Position numbers and translations under genes: made by a program
In this document: positions 24,412-31,198 of the stretch, one piece after another
How positions within the stretch are numbered: the stretch's first letter is position 1
How the letters are laid out: each line of letters opens with the position of its first letter
The notes under the pieces: generated by a model
Databases searched by the model: none
Told to the model about the DNA's origin: nothing
Seen by the model: the letters and a program-made list of their open reading frames with translations, nothing else
Assembly: GCA_037386965.1 (NCBI GenBank)
Contig: JARRLN010000009.1
Coordinates: 1-36,756, forward strand
Direction: 5' to 3'
Source: Nitrospirota bacterium
GTDB taxonomy: Bacteria > Nitrospirota > Thermodesulfovibrionia > Thermodesulfovibrionales > JdFR-86
DNA: 36,756 bases

Positions 24412-25434
24412 TCAGACCAGTATCTTGACCGTGGCTGTTATCACGATGTTCAGGAGGGCCAGGGGTATCAGGAATTTCCAGCCCAGGCCCATGAGCTGGT
24501 CGTACCTGTAGCGGGGCACGGTGGCCCGGATCCAGTAGTACAGGAACATGAAAGCGTACACCTTCACGAGCAGCCAGAAGAAGGGAACGTAAGGCACGGC
24601 GAAGGGCCCGTTCCAGCCGCCCAGGAAGCACAGGGCCCCCATGATGGACATGATGATCATCCCCAGGTACTCGGCCACGAAGAAAAGGGCGAACCGCATG
24701 CCGCTGTACTCCGTGAAATAGCCGGCCACCAGCTCGCTCTCGGCCTCCGGAAGGTCGAAGGGCGTGCGGTTGGTCTCGGCCAGCGCCGCGACGTAGAAGA
24801 CGAAGAAGCCCAGGAACTGCGGGATGACGTAGGCCTTTGTCGGATAGGCTTCCTGGGCCTTGACGATGTCGGCAAGGTTGAGGGAGCCCGCCATGATGAT
24901 GACCCCCACGAGGCTCAGGCCGAGGGCTATCTCGTAGCTTATCACCTGGGCCGAGGACCGGAGCCCTCCCAGGAAGGAGTACTTCGAGTTCGACGCCCAT
25001 CCGCTCATCACCACGCCGTAAGCCCCCAGGGAGGACATGGCCAAAACATACAGGAGCCCGATGTTTATATTTGCGATGGCGAAGCCCTGGAAAAAGGGCA
25101 TGACGGCCAGGGTGGACATGCCCGCAAAAATGGAGATGATGGGGGCGACGTAGAAAATGGGCTTGTCGGCGCGCTCGGGAATGATGTCTTCCTTGAAGAA
25201 CAGCTTCACGAAGTCCGCTATGGGCTGAAGGAGGCCGCGCCAGCCCACCCGGTTGGGGCCGAGGCGCACCTGCATGTGGCCTATCGTCTTGCGCTCGAAG
25301 TAGGTGGCGTAGGCCACGTGGGCCATCACCGCGGCCAGCACCAGGGCTATTTCGAGCAGGATGATGAGGATGCGGATGGTGAGGTCAAAGATGCCTTGGG
25401 GGAAGAGAAACTCGAATATGTTAACGTGGTCCAT
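24412..25434 (-). CDS. nuoH: NADH-quinone oxidoreductase subunit H
   Basis: The membrane subunit that forms the quinone chamber together with NuoB and NuoD. The 340-residue, eight-helix protein has the signature ERKTIGHMQVRLGPNRVGWRGLLQPIAD, the loop EDIIPERADK, and ETNRTPFDLPEAESELVAGYFTEYSGM. It is the first gene of a second complex I block, 395 bases after nuoD, with its own candidate promoters. A Shine-Dalgarno AAGGA lies 9 bases before ATG 25434. Confidence 0.96.
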   Translation of the reverse strand: MDHVNIFEFLFPQGIFDLTIRILIILLEIALVLAAVMAHVAYATYFERKTIGHMQVRLGPNRVGWRGLLQPIADFVKLFFKEDIIPERADKPIFYVAPIISIFAGMSTLAVMPFFQGFAIANINIGLLYVLAMSSLGAYGVVMSGWASNSKYSFLGGLRSSAQVISYEIALGLSLVGVIIMAGSLNLADIVKAQEAYPTKAYVIPQFLGFFVFYVAALAETNRTPFDLPEAESELVAGYFTEYSGMRFALFFVAEYLGMIIMSIMGALCFLGGWNGPFAVPYVPFFWLLVKVYAFMFLYYWIRATVPRYRYDQLMGLGWKFLIPLALLNIVITATVKILV

Positions 25435-25512
25435 ACCCGTGTCCTTGTCCGTTGAGCTTCTCGATTCGTACGCCCGCTATCGGCACGCTAAACCGGGGCC
25501 GCAAAGCACTCT

Positions 25513-25540
25513 ATTATACTCAAAACACATCAGAAGTCCA
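25513..25540 (-). promoter_or_regulatory. Proximal candidate promoter of nuoHIJKLM
   Basis: Minus strand TGGACT (25540-25535), 16 bases, TATAAT (25518-25513). The -10 is perfect and the -35 matches 4 of 6. The predicted start near 25506 gives a 70-base leader to nuoH. Confidence 0.5.
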
Positions 25541-25624
25541 GCCCCCGCACGCATCCGAAAAAAGCCCGGGCAAACGCCTGCCCGCACCGGGCGAAAGGGC
25601 CGCCTCCGCCCTGCGCCCCCGGAT

Positions 25625-25652
25625 GTTATGCGGAGCGCACGGGTCTTGTCAA
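25625..25652 (-). promoter_or_regulatory. Distal candidate promoter of nuoHIJKLM
   Basis: Minus strand TTGACA (25652-25647), 16 bases, CATAAC (25630-25625). The -35 is perfect and the -10 matches 4 of 6. It could act in tandem with the proximal site. Confidence 0.35.
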
Positions 25653-25693
25653 TAATAAGACGGCCGCTTTCTTCCATCGGGGAGACGCATTTC

Positions 25694-25714
25694 GGGGGTC
25701 TGCAAGAGACCCCC
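25694..25714. repeat. Inverted repeat in the nuoD-nuoH gap
   Basis: GGGGGTCT (25694-25701), GCAAG, AGACCCCC (25707-25714): a perfect 8-base stem with a 5-base loop, just upstream of the distal promoter. No T tract follows on the minus strand. It could be an operator or an attenuating hairpin. Confidence 0.5.
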
Positions 25715-25809
25715 TCCCCCCGTGTTCGTTTATATCTTTTCTTCGGCCCGGAGCGGCACCCCCCGCGTGCCGGGCGCAAACCTGTGCTTCAATCCTCAAG
25801 CTCTGGAGG

Positions 25810-25828
25810 CCCCGCCGTGCCGGCGGGG
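25810..25828 (-). terminator. Strong hairpin directly after nuoD
   Basis: An 8-base stem, CCCCGCCG and CGGCGGGG, with a 3-base loop, begins 1 base after the nuoD stop codon. There is no U tract, so it may stabilise the nuoABCD 3' end or cause partial termination rather than act as a classical terminator. Confidence 0.5.
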
Positions 25829-25829
25829 C

Positions 25830-27038
25830 TCAGCGGTCGCATTCCCCCAGAACGATGTCGATGGTCCCGATGTTTGCGATGACGTCGGCGACCAGACTGC
25901 CCTCGGAGAGCTTGGGCAGCACCGAGGCGTGCACGAAGGACGGGGAGCGCAGCCTCATCCTGTACGGCCTGCCGGTGCCGTCGCTGATGAAATAGAAGCC
26001 CAGTTCGCCCTTGGGCACTTCGGTGGCCGCATATACCTCGCCCTGCGGGGCGGTAATGGGCCCTTTGGTGATGAGGACGAAATGATGGATGAGGGACTCC
26101 ATGTCCTTCATCACGTTGTCCTTGGCCGGAAGCGTGAACTTCGGCGCATCGGGGGCCAGAATGGGGCCCCGGGGCAGATTCTCGATGCACTGCCGGATGA
26201 TGCGGTTGGACTGCCTCATCTCCAGCATGCGGACGCGGTACCGGTCGTAGACGTCCCCGGCCGTGCCGGTGGGCACGTCGAACTCCACCTGGTCGTAGGC
26301 ATCGTAGGGCTCATACTTCCGGATGTCGAAGGGTACGCCGGAGCCCCGGACCATGGGCCCGGTCATGCCCCAGTCGACGGCCTCCTCGGCCGTGAGGACG
26401 CCCACTCCCTTGGTGCGCTGAAGCCAGATGCGGTTCTGGTCTATGAGGACCTCGTACTCGTCCATCTTGCTCGGGAACTCCTCGGTGAACTGCCAGAGCG
26501 TGTCCAGGAACTCCTGGCTCACGTCGTTTCTGACGCCTCCGATGCGGGGGTAGCTCACCGTGAGCCGGGCCCCGCAGAGCATCTCGAAGAGGTCCATTAT
26601 GCGTTCCCTGTCGCGGAAGCTGTAAAGGAAGGGCGTGGTGGCTCCGATGTCCAGGACGTGGGTGCCGAACCAGATGATGTGGCTCGATATCCTGGTCATC
26701 TCGGCGCACATGGTGCGGATGAACTTTGCCCGCTCGGGGACCTCCACGCCGAGGAGCTTCTCCACGGCCACGCAGTAGCCCACGTTGTTGCACATGGAGG
26801 AGATGTAGTCCAGCCTGTCCGAGAGGGGAAGGGCGTTCAGGTACGTCTTGCCCTCCGCCAGCTTCTCCGTCCCCCGGTGCAGGTACCCCACGTAGGGGGT
26901 GCACTTGACCACCTTCTCTCCGTCGAGGTCCAGGACCACCCTGAGCACGCCGTGGGTGGCGGGGTGCTGGGGGCCGACGCTGACGGTGAGCTCCTTGGTC
27001 TCGACGGCCGGGCTGGGGGTCTCCTCTACCTTTCCCAT
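25830..27038 (-). CDS. nuoD: NADH-quinone oxidoreductase subunit D
   Basis: The 49-kDa subunit that lines the quinone-reduction site, facing cluster N2 of NuoB. It is related to hydrogenase large subunits but lacks their NiFe ligands. The 402-residue protein has [15 protein letters not shown] with the quinone-binding His, [18 protein letters not shown], and [13 protein letters not shown]. Further features are [25 protein letters not shown] and the C-terminal [17 protein letters not shown]. The start at ATG 27038 has AAGGAG 6 bases upstream and matches the family N-terminus; a longer in-frame extension would run into nuoC and is rejected. It overlaps the nuoC end by 13 bases. nuoE, F and G do not follow. 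Confidence 0.95.
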   Translation of the reverse strand: MGKVEETPSPAVETKELTVSVGPQHPATHGVLRVVLDLDGEKVVKCTPYVGYLHRGTEKLAEGKTYLNALPLSDRLDYISSMCNNVGYCVAVEKLLGVEVPERAKFIRTMCAEMTRISSHIIWFGTHVLDIGATTPFLYSFRDRERIMDLFEMLCGARLTVSYPRIGGVRNDVSQEFLDTLWQFTEEFPSKMDEYEVLIDQNRIWLQRTKGVGVLTAEEAVDWGMTGPMVRGSGVPFDIRKYEPYDAYDQVEFDVPTGTAGDVYDRYRVRMLEMRQSNRIIRQCIENLPRGPILAPDAPKFTLPAKDNVMKDMESLIHHFVLITKGPITAPQGEVYAATEVPKGELGFYFISDGTGRPYRMRLRSPSFVHASVLPKLSEGSLVADVIANIGTIDIVLGECDR

Positions 27039-27565
27039 TCGAACTCCTTGTACGTCTCCGCTTTCTTGAGCACTTCCTTGAAGCCCGGCCACTCCTGCTC
27101 GGGAGGCGGGCCCATGGTGGGATAATCCTTTCTCAGGGGATGTCCCTCCCAGTCCTCCGGCAGGAGTATTCGCCTGAGGTCTCCGTGTCCCGTGAAAACG
27201 ACCCCGAAGAGGTCGTAGCACTCCCGCTCGTGCCAGCCGGCCCCGCTCCACAGCGGCGTGACCGTGTCGATGGAGCAGTCCTCCTCGGAGACCTGGGCCT
27301 TCAGGCGTATCATGTGCCGGTGCTTGAGCGAGTAAAGGTGATAGACGACCTCGAAGCGGGGGAGCTTTCTGCCGAGCCAGTCCACCGCCGTGATGTCCCG
27401 GAGGTGGTCCAGGGAGAGCTCCGGCTCGTCACGGAGCCACCGGCAGACCTCCACGATGCGGTCCTTTTTGAGGATGACGGACGCCTGGCCCCGGAACTCC
27501 GTGACCTCCAGGACGTCCTCGGGGAACTGCGCCCTGAGCTTGTCGGCTAACTGAAGTGGTTCCAT
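27026..27565 (-). CDS. nuoC: NADH-quinone oxidoreductase subunit C
   Basis: The 30-kDa peripheral subunit of complex I, 179 residues from ATG 27565. Family motifs are [74 protein letters not shown]. The start is placed at [15 protein letters not shown] because homology begins there; the in-frame extension upstream runs through nuoB. It overlaps the nuoB end by 19 bases and the nuoD start by 13, so nuoB, C and D are translationally coupled. nuoC and nuoD are separate genes, not fused as in E. coli. Confidence 0.95.
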   Translation of the reverse strand: MEPLQLADKLRAQFPEDVLEVTEFRGQASVILKKDRIVEVCRWLRDEPELSLDHLRDITAVDWLGRKLPRFEVVYHLYSLKHRHMIRLKAQVSEEDCSIDTVTPLWSGAGWHERECYDLFGVVFTGHGDLRRILLPEDWEGHPLRKDYPTMGPPPEQEWPGFKEVLKKAETYKEFEWER

Positions 27566-28065
27566 CTGAGATGCTCTTGCCGTATTTTCTCCTGAAGCTT
27601 CACGATGCCGTCCAGAAGGGCCTCCGGACGGGGCGGGCAGCCGGGCACGTAGACGTCCACCGGGAGGAAGGAATCCACGCCCTGCACGGTGGAATAGCTC
27701 TGGTAGATGTTGCCCGTGCACGCACAGCTCCCCATGGATATCACGTACCGGGGCTCGGGCATCTGGTCGTAGACCCTCCGCACCACGGGAGCCATCTTCT
27801 TGGTGACGGTGCCCGCGATTATCACGAAGTCCGCCTGCCGGGGCGAACCCCTGAAGAGGACGCCAAAACGGTCCAGGTCATAGTGTGACGATCCCGTCGT
27901 CATCATTTCAATGGCGCATCACGCCAGGCCGAACGTCATGGGCCAGAGAGAGGAGAGACGCCCCCAGTCGATTATCTTGTCCAGGGTGGCGATGATGGTG
28001 TTGGCGCCGGGTATGACCTTGAGGCCTTTCTCGACCTCCACGGCGCCGGTGTTGTCCAGGACCAT
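27547..28065 (-). CDS. nuoB: NADH-quinone oxidoreductase subunit B with in-frame UGA at a cluster N2 ligand (possible selenoprotein)
   Basis: NuoB carries the terminal 4Fe-4S cluster N2, which hands electrons to quinone. In the family N2 is held by a tandem Cys-Cys and two later cysteines. Here the frame reads WPMTFGLA, then UGA (27921-27919, codon 49), then CAIEMM with Cys50, followed by GSCAC (Cys114) and VPGCPP (Cys143). Everything on both sides matches NuoB, so the UGA replaces exactly the first cysteine of the pair. Start ATG 28065 has a perfect AAAGGAGGTGA upstream. Total length with the UGA read through is 172 codons, normal for NuoB. Options: selenocysteine insertion, supported by a hairpin 22 bases downstream; a TGC-to-TGA sequencing or assembly error; or a real nonsense mutation, unlikely in a coupled, otherwise intact operon. 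Restart at the ATG pair at 27906 lacks a ribosome site and would lose the ligand pair. Confidence 0.85.
27884..27905 (-). promoter_or_regulatory. SECIS-like stem-loop downstream of the nuoB UGA
   Basis: Read on the mRNA, UGACGA (27902-27897), loop CGGGA, UCGUCA (27891-27886) gives a perfect 6-pair upper stem. One base on the 5' side (A, 27903) bulges, then G-C and U-A pairs continue the stem. The loop begins 22 bases after the UGA and has G at its second position. This fits the known bacterial SECIS pattern: UGA-to-loop distance about 16-37 bases, a small loop with G among the first two bases, and in E. coli fdhF a 5'-side bulge plus GG in the loop. A short hairpin can arise by chance in GC-rich coding DNA, so this alone is not proof. 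Confidence 0.45.
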
Positions 28066-28082
28066 TTGGCTGTCACCTCCTT

Positions 28083-28454
28083 TCAATCCCAGCTGAAGGC
28101 CAGCTTCTTCCATGCGTAGAGGTAGCCGACCAGGAGAATGGCGATGAACAGTATCATCTCGACGTAGGCGTACATGCCTATCTTGTCAAAGACGATTGCC
28201 CATGGGTAAAGGAATACCGCCTCCACGTCGAAGACCACGAAGAGCATGGCGATGACATAGAAACTCACGGAGAACCGCTGCCGCGGCTCACCCACCGGGA
28301 TGTTGCCCGATTCGTACGGGGAGAGCTTCTCCGGGTACGGGCGGGACGGCCGGAAAAGGGCCCCTATGAGGAGGGCTCCGAAGCCGAAAGCCGTGGCCAC
28401 GAACATGAATATCAGTATCGGCAGGTACGCCGATGGAATATAGGTTCCCGGCAT
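28083..28454 (-). CDS. nuoA: NADH-quinone oxidoreductase subunit A
   Basis: A three-helix membrane subunit of complex I near the quinone site. The 123-residue protein has YESGNIPVGEPRQRFSVSFYVIAMLFVVFDVEAVFLYPWA, the core signature with the conserved acidic residues. It is the first gene of nuoABCD and its stop is 17 bases before the nuoB start. ATG 28454 has no Shine-Dalgarno; a promoter -10 box ends 7 bases upstream, suggesting a leaderless message. Confidence 0.96.
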   Translation of the reverse strand: MPGTYIPSAYLPILIFMFVATAFGFGALLIGALFRPSRPYPEKLSPYESGNIPVGEPRQRFSVSFYVIAMLFVVFDVEAVFLYPWAIVFDKIGMYAYVEMILFIAILLVGYLYAWKKLAFSWD

Positions 28455-28461
28455 GGGAATA

Positions 28462-28491
28462 ACTATACGTGAGAAGGTGGGAGCGTGTCAA
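28462..28491 (-). promoter_or_regulatory. Promoter of nuoABCD, placed for a leaderless start
   Basis: Minus strand TTGACA (28491-28486, perfect), 18 bases, TATAGT (28467-28462, 5 of 6), then 7 bases to the nuoA ATG. It lies just downstream of the mglA terminator, which makes it a convincing operon promoter. Transcription would begin at or within a base or two of the start codon. Confidence 0.7.
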
Positions 28492-28513
28492 CGGGTTTCT
28501 GGCGTGGCGAAGC

Positions 28514-28542
28514 AAAAAAGGCGCGTCTCCTCCGGGCGCGCC
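28514..28542 (-). terminator. Rho-independent terminator of the secA-GGDEF-mglA operon
   Basis: On the minus strand GGCGCG (28542-28537), an 11-base loop, CGCGCC (28525-28520), then TTTTTT (28519-28514). It starts 13 bases after the mglA stop. An alternative fold uses the 20-base palindrome centred near 28538. Confidence 0.75.
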
Positions 28543-28554
28543 CGGAGGCCCTTC

Positions 28555-29808
28555 TCAAAGGCCCGTACGGCCTTGACCCCTCGTGGCGGCGGACTTGCCC
28601 GACTTCAGGAGGGCGAGCTCGATTGTCTTCAGGGAGCTGAGAATCCTCTTCTGCTGCTCCTTGGTCTCCCTGAGCTCCTCGAGCACCCGGGTCAGGAGCC
28701 CGGAAAGCTCGGGGGGCGCCTCCCTTGCCCCCGGGCCGCCGCCGCGGGCCGAAGCCCGGGGAGCGGCACGTGGTCCGGCACCCTTCGGGGGCCCTGCGGA
28801 GAGCATGTCCTCGAGCTCCGTGCGGACGTCTTCAAGCTCGGCCGTATCCCAGGGGAAGTGCGTTTCGTCCCCGCCGGGGAGGCCTTCCCCCAGGGTCCCG
28901 TCCCCGGGCCCGCCCGCTGCGTCGTTGCCCCCGCTTTCGTTCCCCCGGGCGCCTCCCGCGGACTCCAGGGTGCCTTCGGGGAAGCCGCCCCAGGAGGACG
29001 CCTCCCCTGCTGCCGGCTCCTCTTCGGCGGACATGCTGGCCTCGAGGAGGTCCTTCTCGATTTCCGCCTCCGAGAGGAGGGATTCCACGGATGCCGGCTG
29101 GTCGTGAAGGGCCCGGGCCCCGCGGTCCTCCACGGCTATGTGGATGGGCCTGTTCTTGGCGGGCTCGGCGGGAGCGGCCGCCTCTGCCGTGTCGCCGCCC
29201 GCAGGGGGCTCTATCTGGACGTTGTGCTTCCTGGATATGTGGTCAAGGAGGCGGCGGGTTACCAGCTTGAAGGTCTCCTCCACGCCGGTGCCGTCGACGG
29301 CAACGGCGTGGATGGCCGTGTTCCCGCCGGCGTTCAGGTCCTGGTCCAGCTCCCCGGGGCTGAGGGTGTTGGGGAGGTCGCGCTTGTTGTACTGAAGGAT
29401 CACGGGGATGTCGTCGGGGTCTATGTTGTTGGCCGTGAGGTTCTCCCTCATGTTCTCCAGGCTCTCGACGTTCTGCTCCTTCAAGGCACGCTGCGAGTCC
29501 GCTACGAAGACCACCGCGTCGGCGCCCTTGAGGACGAGCTTCCGCGTGGCGTTGTACCGGACCTGCCCCGGAACGGTATAGAGCTGGAAGCGGACGTTGA
29601 AGTCCTTGATGCGCCCCAGATGCACCGGCATGAAATCGAAAAACAGGGTTCTGTCCGCATCGGTGGACAGGGAGAGGAGCTTGCCAGTCTTCTCGGGCGA
29701 CATGGAGGCATGCAGGTACTGCAAGTTGGTGGTCTTCCCGCAGAGGCCAGGGCCGTAATAGACTACCTTGAGCGTTATTTCCTTGGTTGCGTAGTTAAAT
29801 AACGCCAT
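28555..29808 (-). CDS. MglA-type Ras-like GTPase with a long C-terminal extension
   Basis: MglA GTPases set cell polarity and control gliding or pilus motility in Myxococcus and Thermus. Residues 1-195 are a full MglA domain: P-loop GPGLCGKTTN (19-28), the intrinsic arginine finger Arg53 (STDADRTLFFDF) and Gln82 (VPGQVRY) at the same numbers as in known MglA, and NKRDLPN for guanine binding. MglA proteins are usually about 195 residues; this one has 417. The extra part is a low-complexity Gly/Ala/Pro/Glu-rich linker (about 200-370) ending in a predicted coiled coil (LLTRVLEELRETKEQQKRILSSLKTIELALL). No MglB-type roadblock gene is adjacent. It follows the GGDEF gene by 4 bases but also has its own -10 box 8 bases before the ATG and no Shine-Dalgarno. 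Confidence 0.88.
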   Translation of the reverse strand: MALFNYATKEITLKVVYYGPGLCGKTTNLQYLHASMSPEKTGKLLSLSTDADRTLFFDFMPVHLGRIKDFNVRFQLYTVPGQVRYNATRKLVLKGADAVVFVADSQRALKEQNVESLENMRENLTANNIDPDDIPVILQYNKRDLPNTLSPGELDQDLNAGGNTAIHAVAVDGTGVEETFKLVTRRLLDHISRKHNVQIEPPAGGDTAEAAAPAEPAKNRPIHIAVEDRGARALHDQPASVESLLSEAEIEKDLLEASMSAEEEPAAGEASSWGGFPEGTLESAGGARGNESGGNDAAGGPGDGTLGEGLPGGDETHFPWDTAELEDVRTELEDMLSAGPPKGAGPRAAPRASARGGGPGAREAPPELSGLLTRVLEELRETKEQQKRILSSLKTIELALLKSGKSAATRGQGRTGL

Positions 29809-29812
29809 CGCG

Positions 29813-31198
29813 TCAAATTATAGCATAAACACCGTTTCGTGTCCGGTGTTTTACGTTGTACATGGATTCGTCGGCAAGGCGCATCAGCTCCTCTTTGGAA
29901 CGAGAGCTCTCGGGGTAGGAGGCGACGCCGAAACTCGCCGTAATTGTGAGATTATATCCCCCATCGACAAGAAAGACGCCGCTTTCCACCGACTTGCGAA
30001 TCCTCTCCGCGATGGCCAGGGCGTTGTGCAGCGTCGTCTGCGGCAGCACGATGACGAACTCGTCCCCGCCGTACCGGGCCACGATGTCCACGCTCCTCAG
30101 TTCCGTTATGAGAAGCTCGCCTATCTCCACCAGGACCTTGCTGCCCACAAGGTGCCCGTGGGTGTCGTTTATGTCCTTGAAGTGGTCGATGTCCATGAAG
30201 ATGATGGAGACGCTCGTGTTGTAGCGGTTGCTGCGCTGTATCTCGTTCTCGATGCTCCTGTTGAGGTACCGGGTGTTGAAGAGGTTGGTGAGGTCGTCGG
30301 TTATGGCCAGCTCCTCGAGCTTCTGCTGAAGGGCTATCTTCTCCACCGCGAGGGCCGCCTGGTTGACGAACTTCATGAGTATCTCCAGGTCCCGCTCCGT
30401 GAAGGCGTCTCCCTTTTTCTTGTTGATGAGCTCCAGGACCCCCAGCACCTTGCCCTGGCTGACAATGGGGGCGCTCATCACGGTCCTGGTGTTTACATGG
30501 CTTATCCGGTCCACCCGCTTGGAGAACCTGGGGTCCTTGGTGATGTCGGAGACCACGGCGGGGACACCCTTCTGAGCCACCCAGCCGGCTATGCCCTCAC
30601 CGGGTTTGAGGCGGAACTTCTTGATTTTTCTTTTCATTTTGCCTACGGTCTTCTCAAAGACCAGGTCTCCCGAGCTCTCGTCGGCAAGCAGAACACTCCA
30701 GGCCTCCGCGCCCGTGAGGTCCTTGACCCTGCGCATGATGGTGCAGAGGGCCTCGTTGATGTCCCGCGAGGAGGTCAGCACCCTGTTCATCTGCTCGAAG
30801 AAGGCCAGCTCCTCCTTCATCGTGGTCATGGAAGAGCGCATCTGCTCCGCCCTCTCCATCTGGGCATGCTCTTTGAGCAGGCGGGCCGCATAGGCCAGGA
30901 TGTCCTTATCCGAGGGCTCGTGTACGGGGAAGGCAAGGGGCTGCCTGAGCCAGGGACCGAGCTTGCGGGTAGAGCCGTCGGCGGAAACGACCAACTTGGG
31001 GATTCCCCGGGCGGCCCGGGTAAGCTCCTCGAAAAGCTCCCTGTGGTCCCGGCCCAGGATGAGGAGGTCGGCCTCGGGCAGGGCGGCCAGCGCCGCCTGA
31101 GAGGACGAAAAACACCGGACCTGGTAGCCCTGGGCCGCGAGGAGCTCTCGGAGGGAAGAGGGTTCAGGCCCTATGAGAAAAATTGTTTTCTCAGGCAT
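29813..31198 (-). CDS. GAF-GGDEF diguanylate cyclase with degenerate receiver-like N-terminus
   Basis: It probably makes the second messenger c-di-GMP from two GTP. The 461-residue protein has three parts. Residues 1-110 look like a response-regulator receiver, but the expected phospho-Asp position is Gly49, so it may not be phosphorylated. Residues about 145-290 are a GAF sensor domain ([35 protein letters not shown]). Residues about 297-461 are the GGDEF domain: [28 protein letters not shown], and active site GGDEF (377-381). The inhibitory I-site RSVD (368-371) is exactly five residues before it, so product feedback is likely. It starts 8 bases inside the end of secA and is followed by mglA, suggesting shared control of cell-surface or motility functions, which is inference. 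Confidence 0.92.
   Translation of the reverse strand: MPEKTIFLIGPEPSSLRELLAAQGYQVRCFSSSQAALAALPEADLLILGRDHRELFEELTRAARGIPKLVVSADGSTRKLGPWLRQPLAFPVHEPSDKDILAYAARLLKEHAQMERAEQMRSSMTTMKEELAFFEQMNRVLTSSRDINEALCTIMRRVKDLTGAEAWSVLLADESSGDLVFEKTVGKMKRKIKKFRLKPGEGIAGWVAQKGVPAVVSDITKDPRFSKRVDRISHVNTRTVMSAPIVSQGKVLGVLELINKKKGDAFTERDLEILMKFVNQAALAVEKIALQQKLEELAITDDLTNLFNTRYLNRSIENEIQRSNRYNTSVSIIFMDIDHFKDINDTHGHLVGSKVLVEIGELLITELRSVDIVARYGGDEFVIVLPQTTLHNALAIAERIRKSVESGVFLVDGGYNLTITASFGVASYPESSRSKEELMRLADESMYNVKHRTRNGVYAII
29817..29845 (-). promoter_or_regulatory. Internal promoter of mglA, placed for a leaderless start
   Basis: Minus strand CGGACA (29845-29840), 17 bases, TATAAT (29822-29817) preceded by TGC, an extended -10. 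Eight bases separate it from the mglA ATG. It lies within the last codons of the upstream GGDEF gene. Confidence 0.5.

Noticed and set aside
25435-25829. Degraded nuoE, nuoF or nuoG in the nuoD-nuoH gap
   Set aside because: No stretch on either strand resembles these proteins; open frames here lack Fe-S, FMN or NADH motifs.
27547-27906. A separate short nuoB gene starting at the ATG pair near 27906
   Set aside because: It has no ribosome site and lacks the N-terminal third of NuoB including the Cys-Cys ligands. The upstream sequence in the same frame is clearly the missing part.
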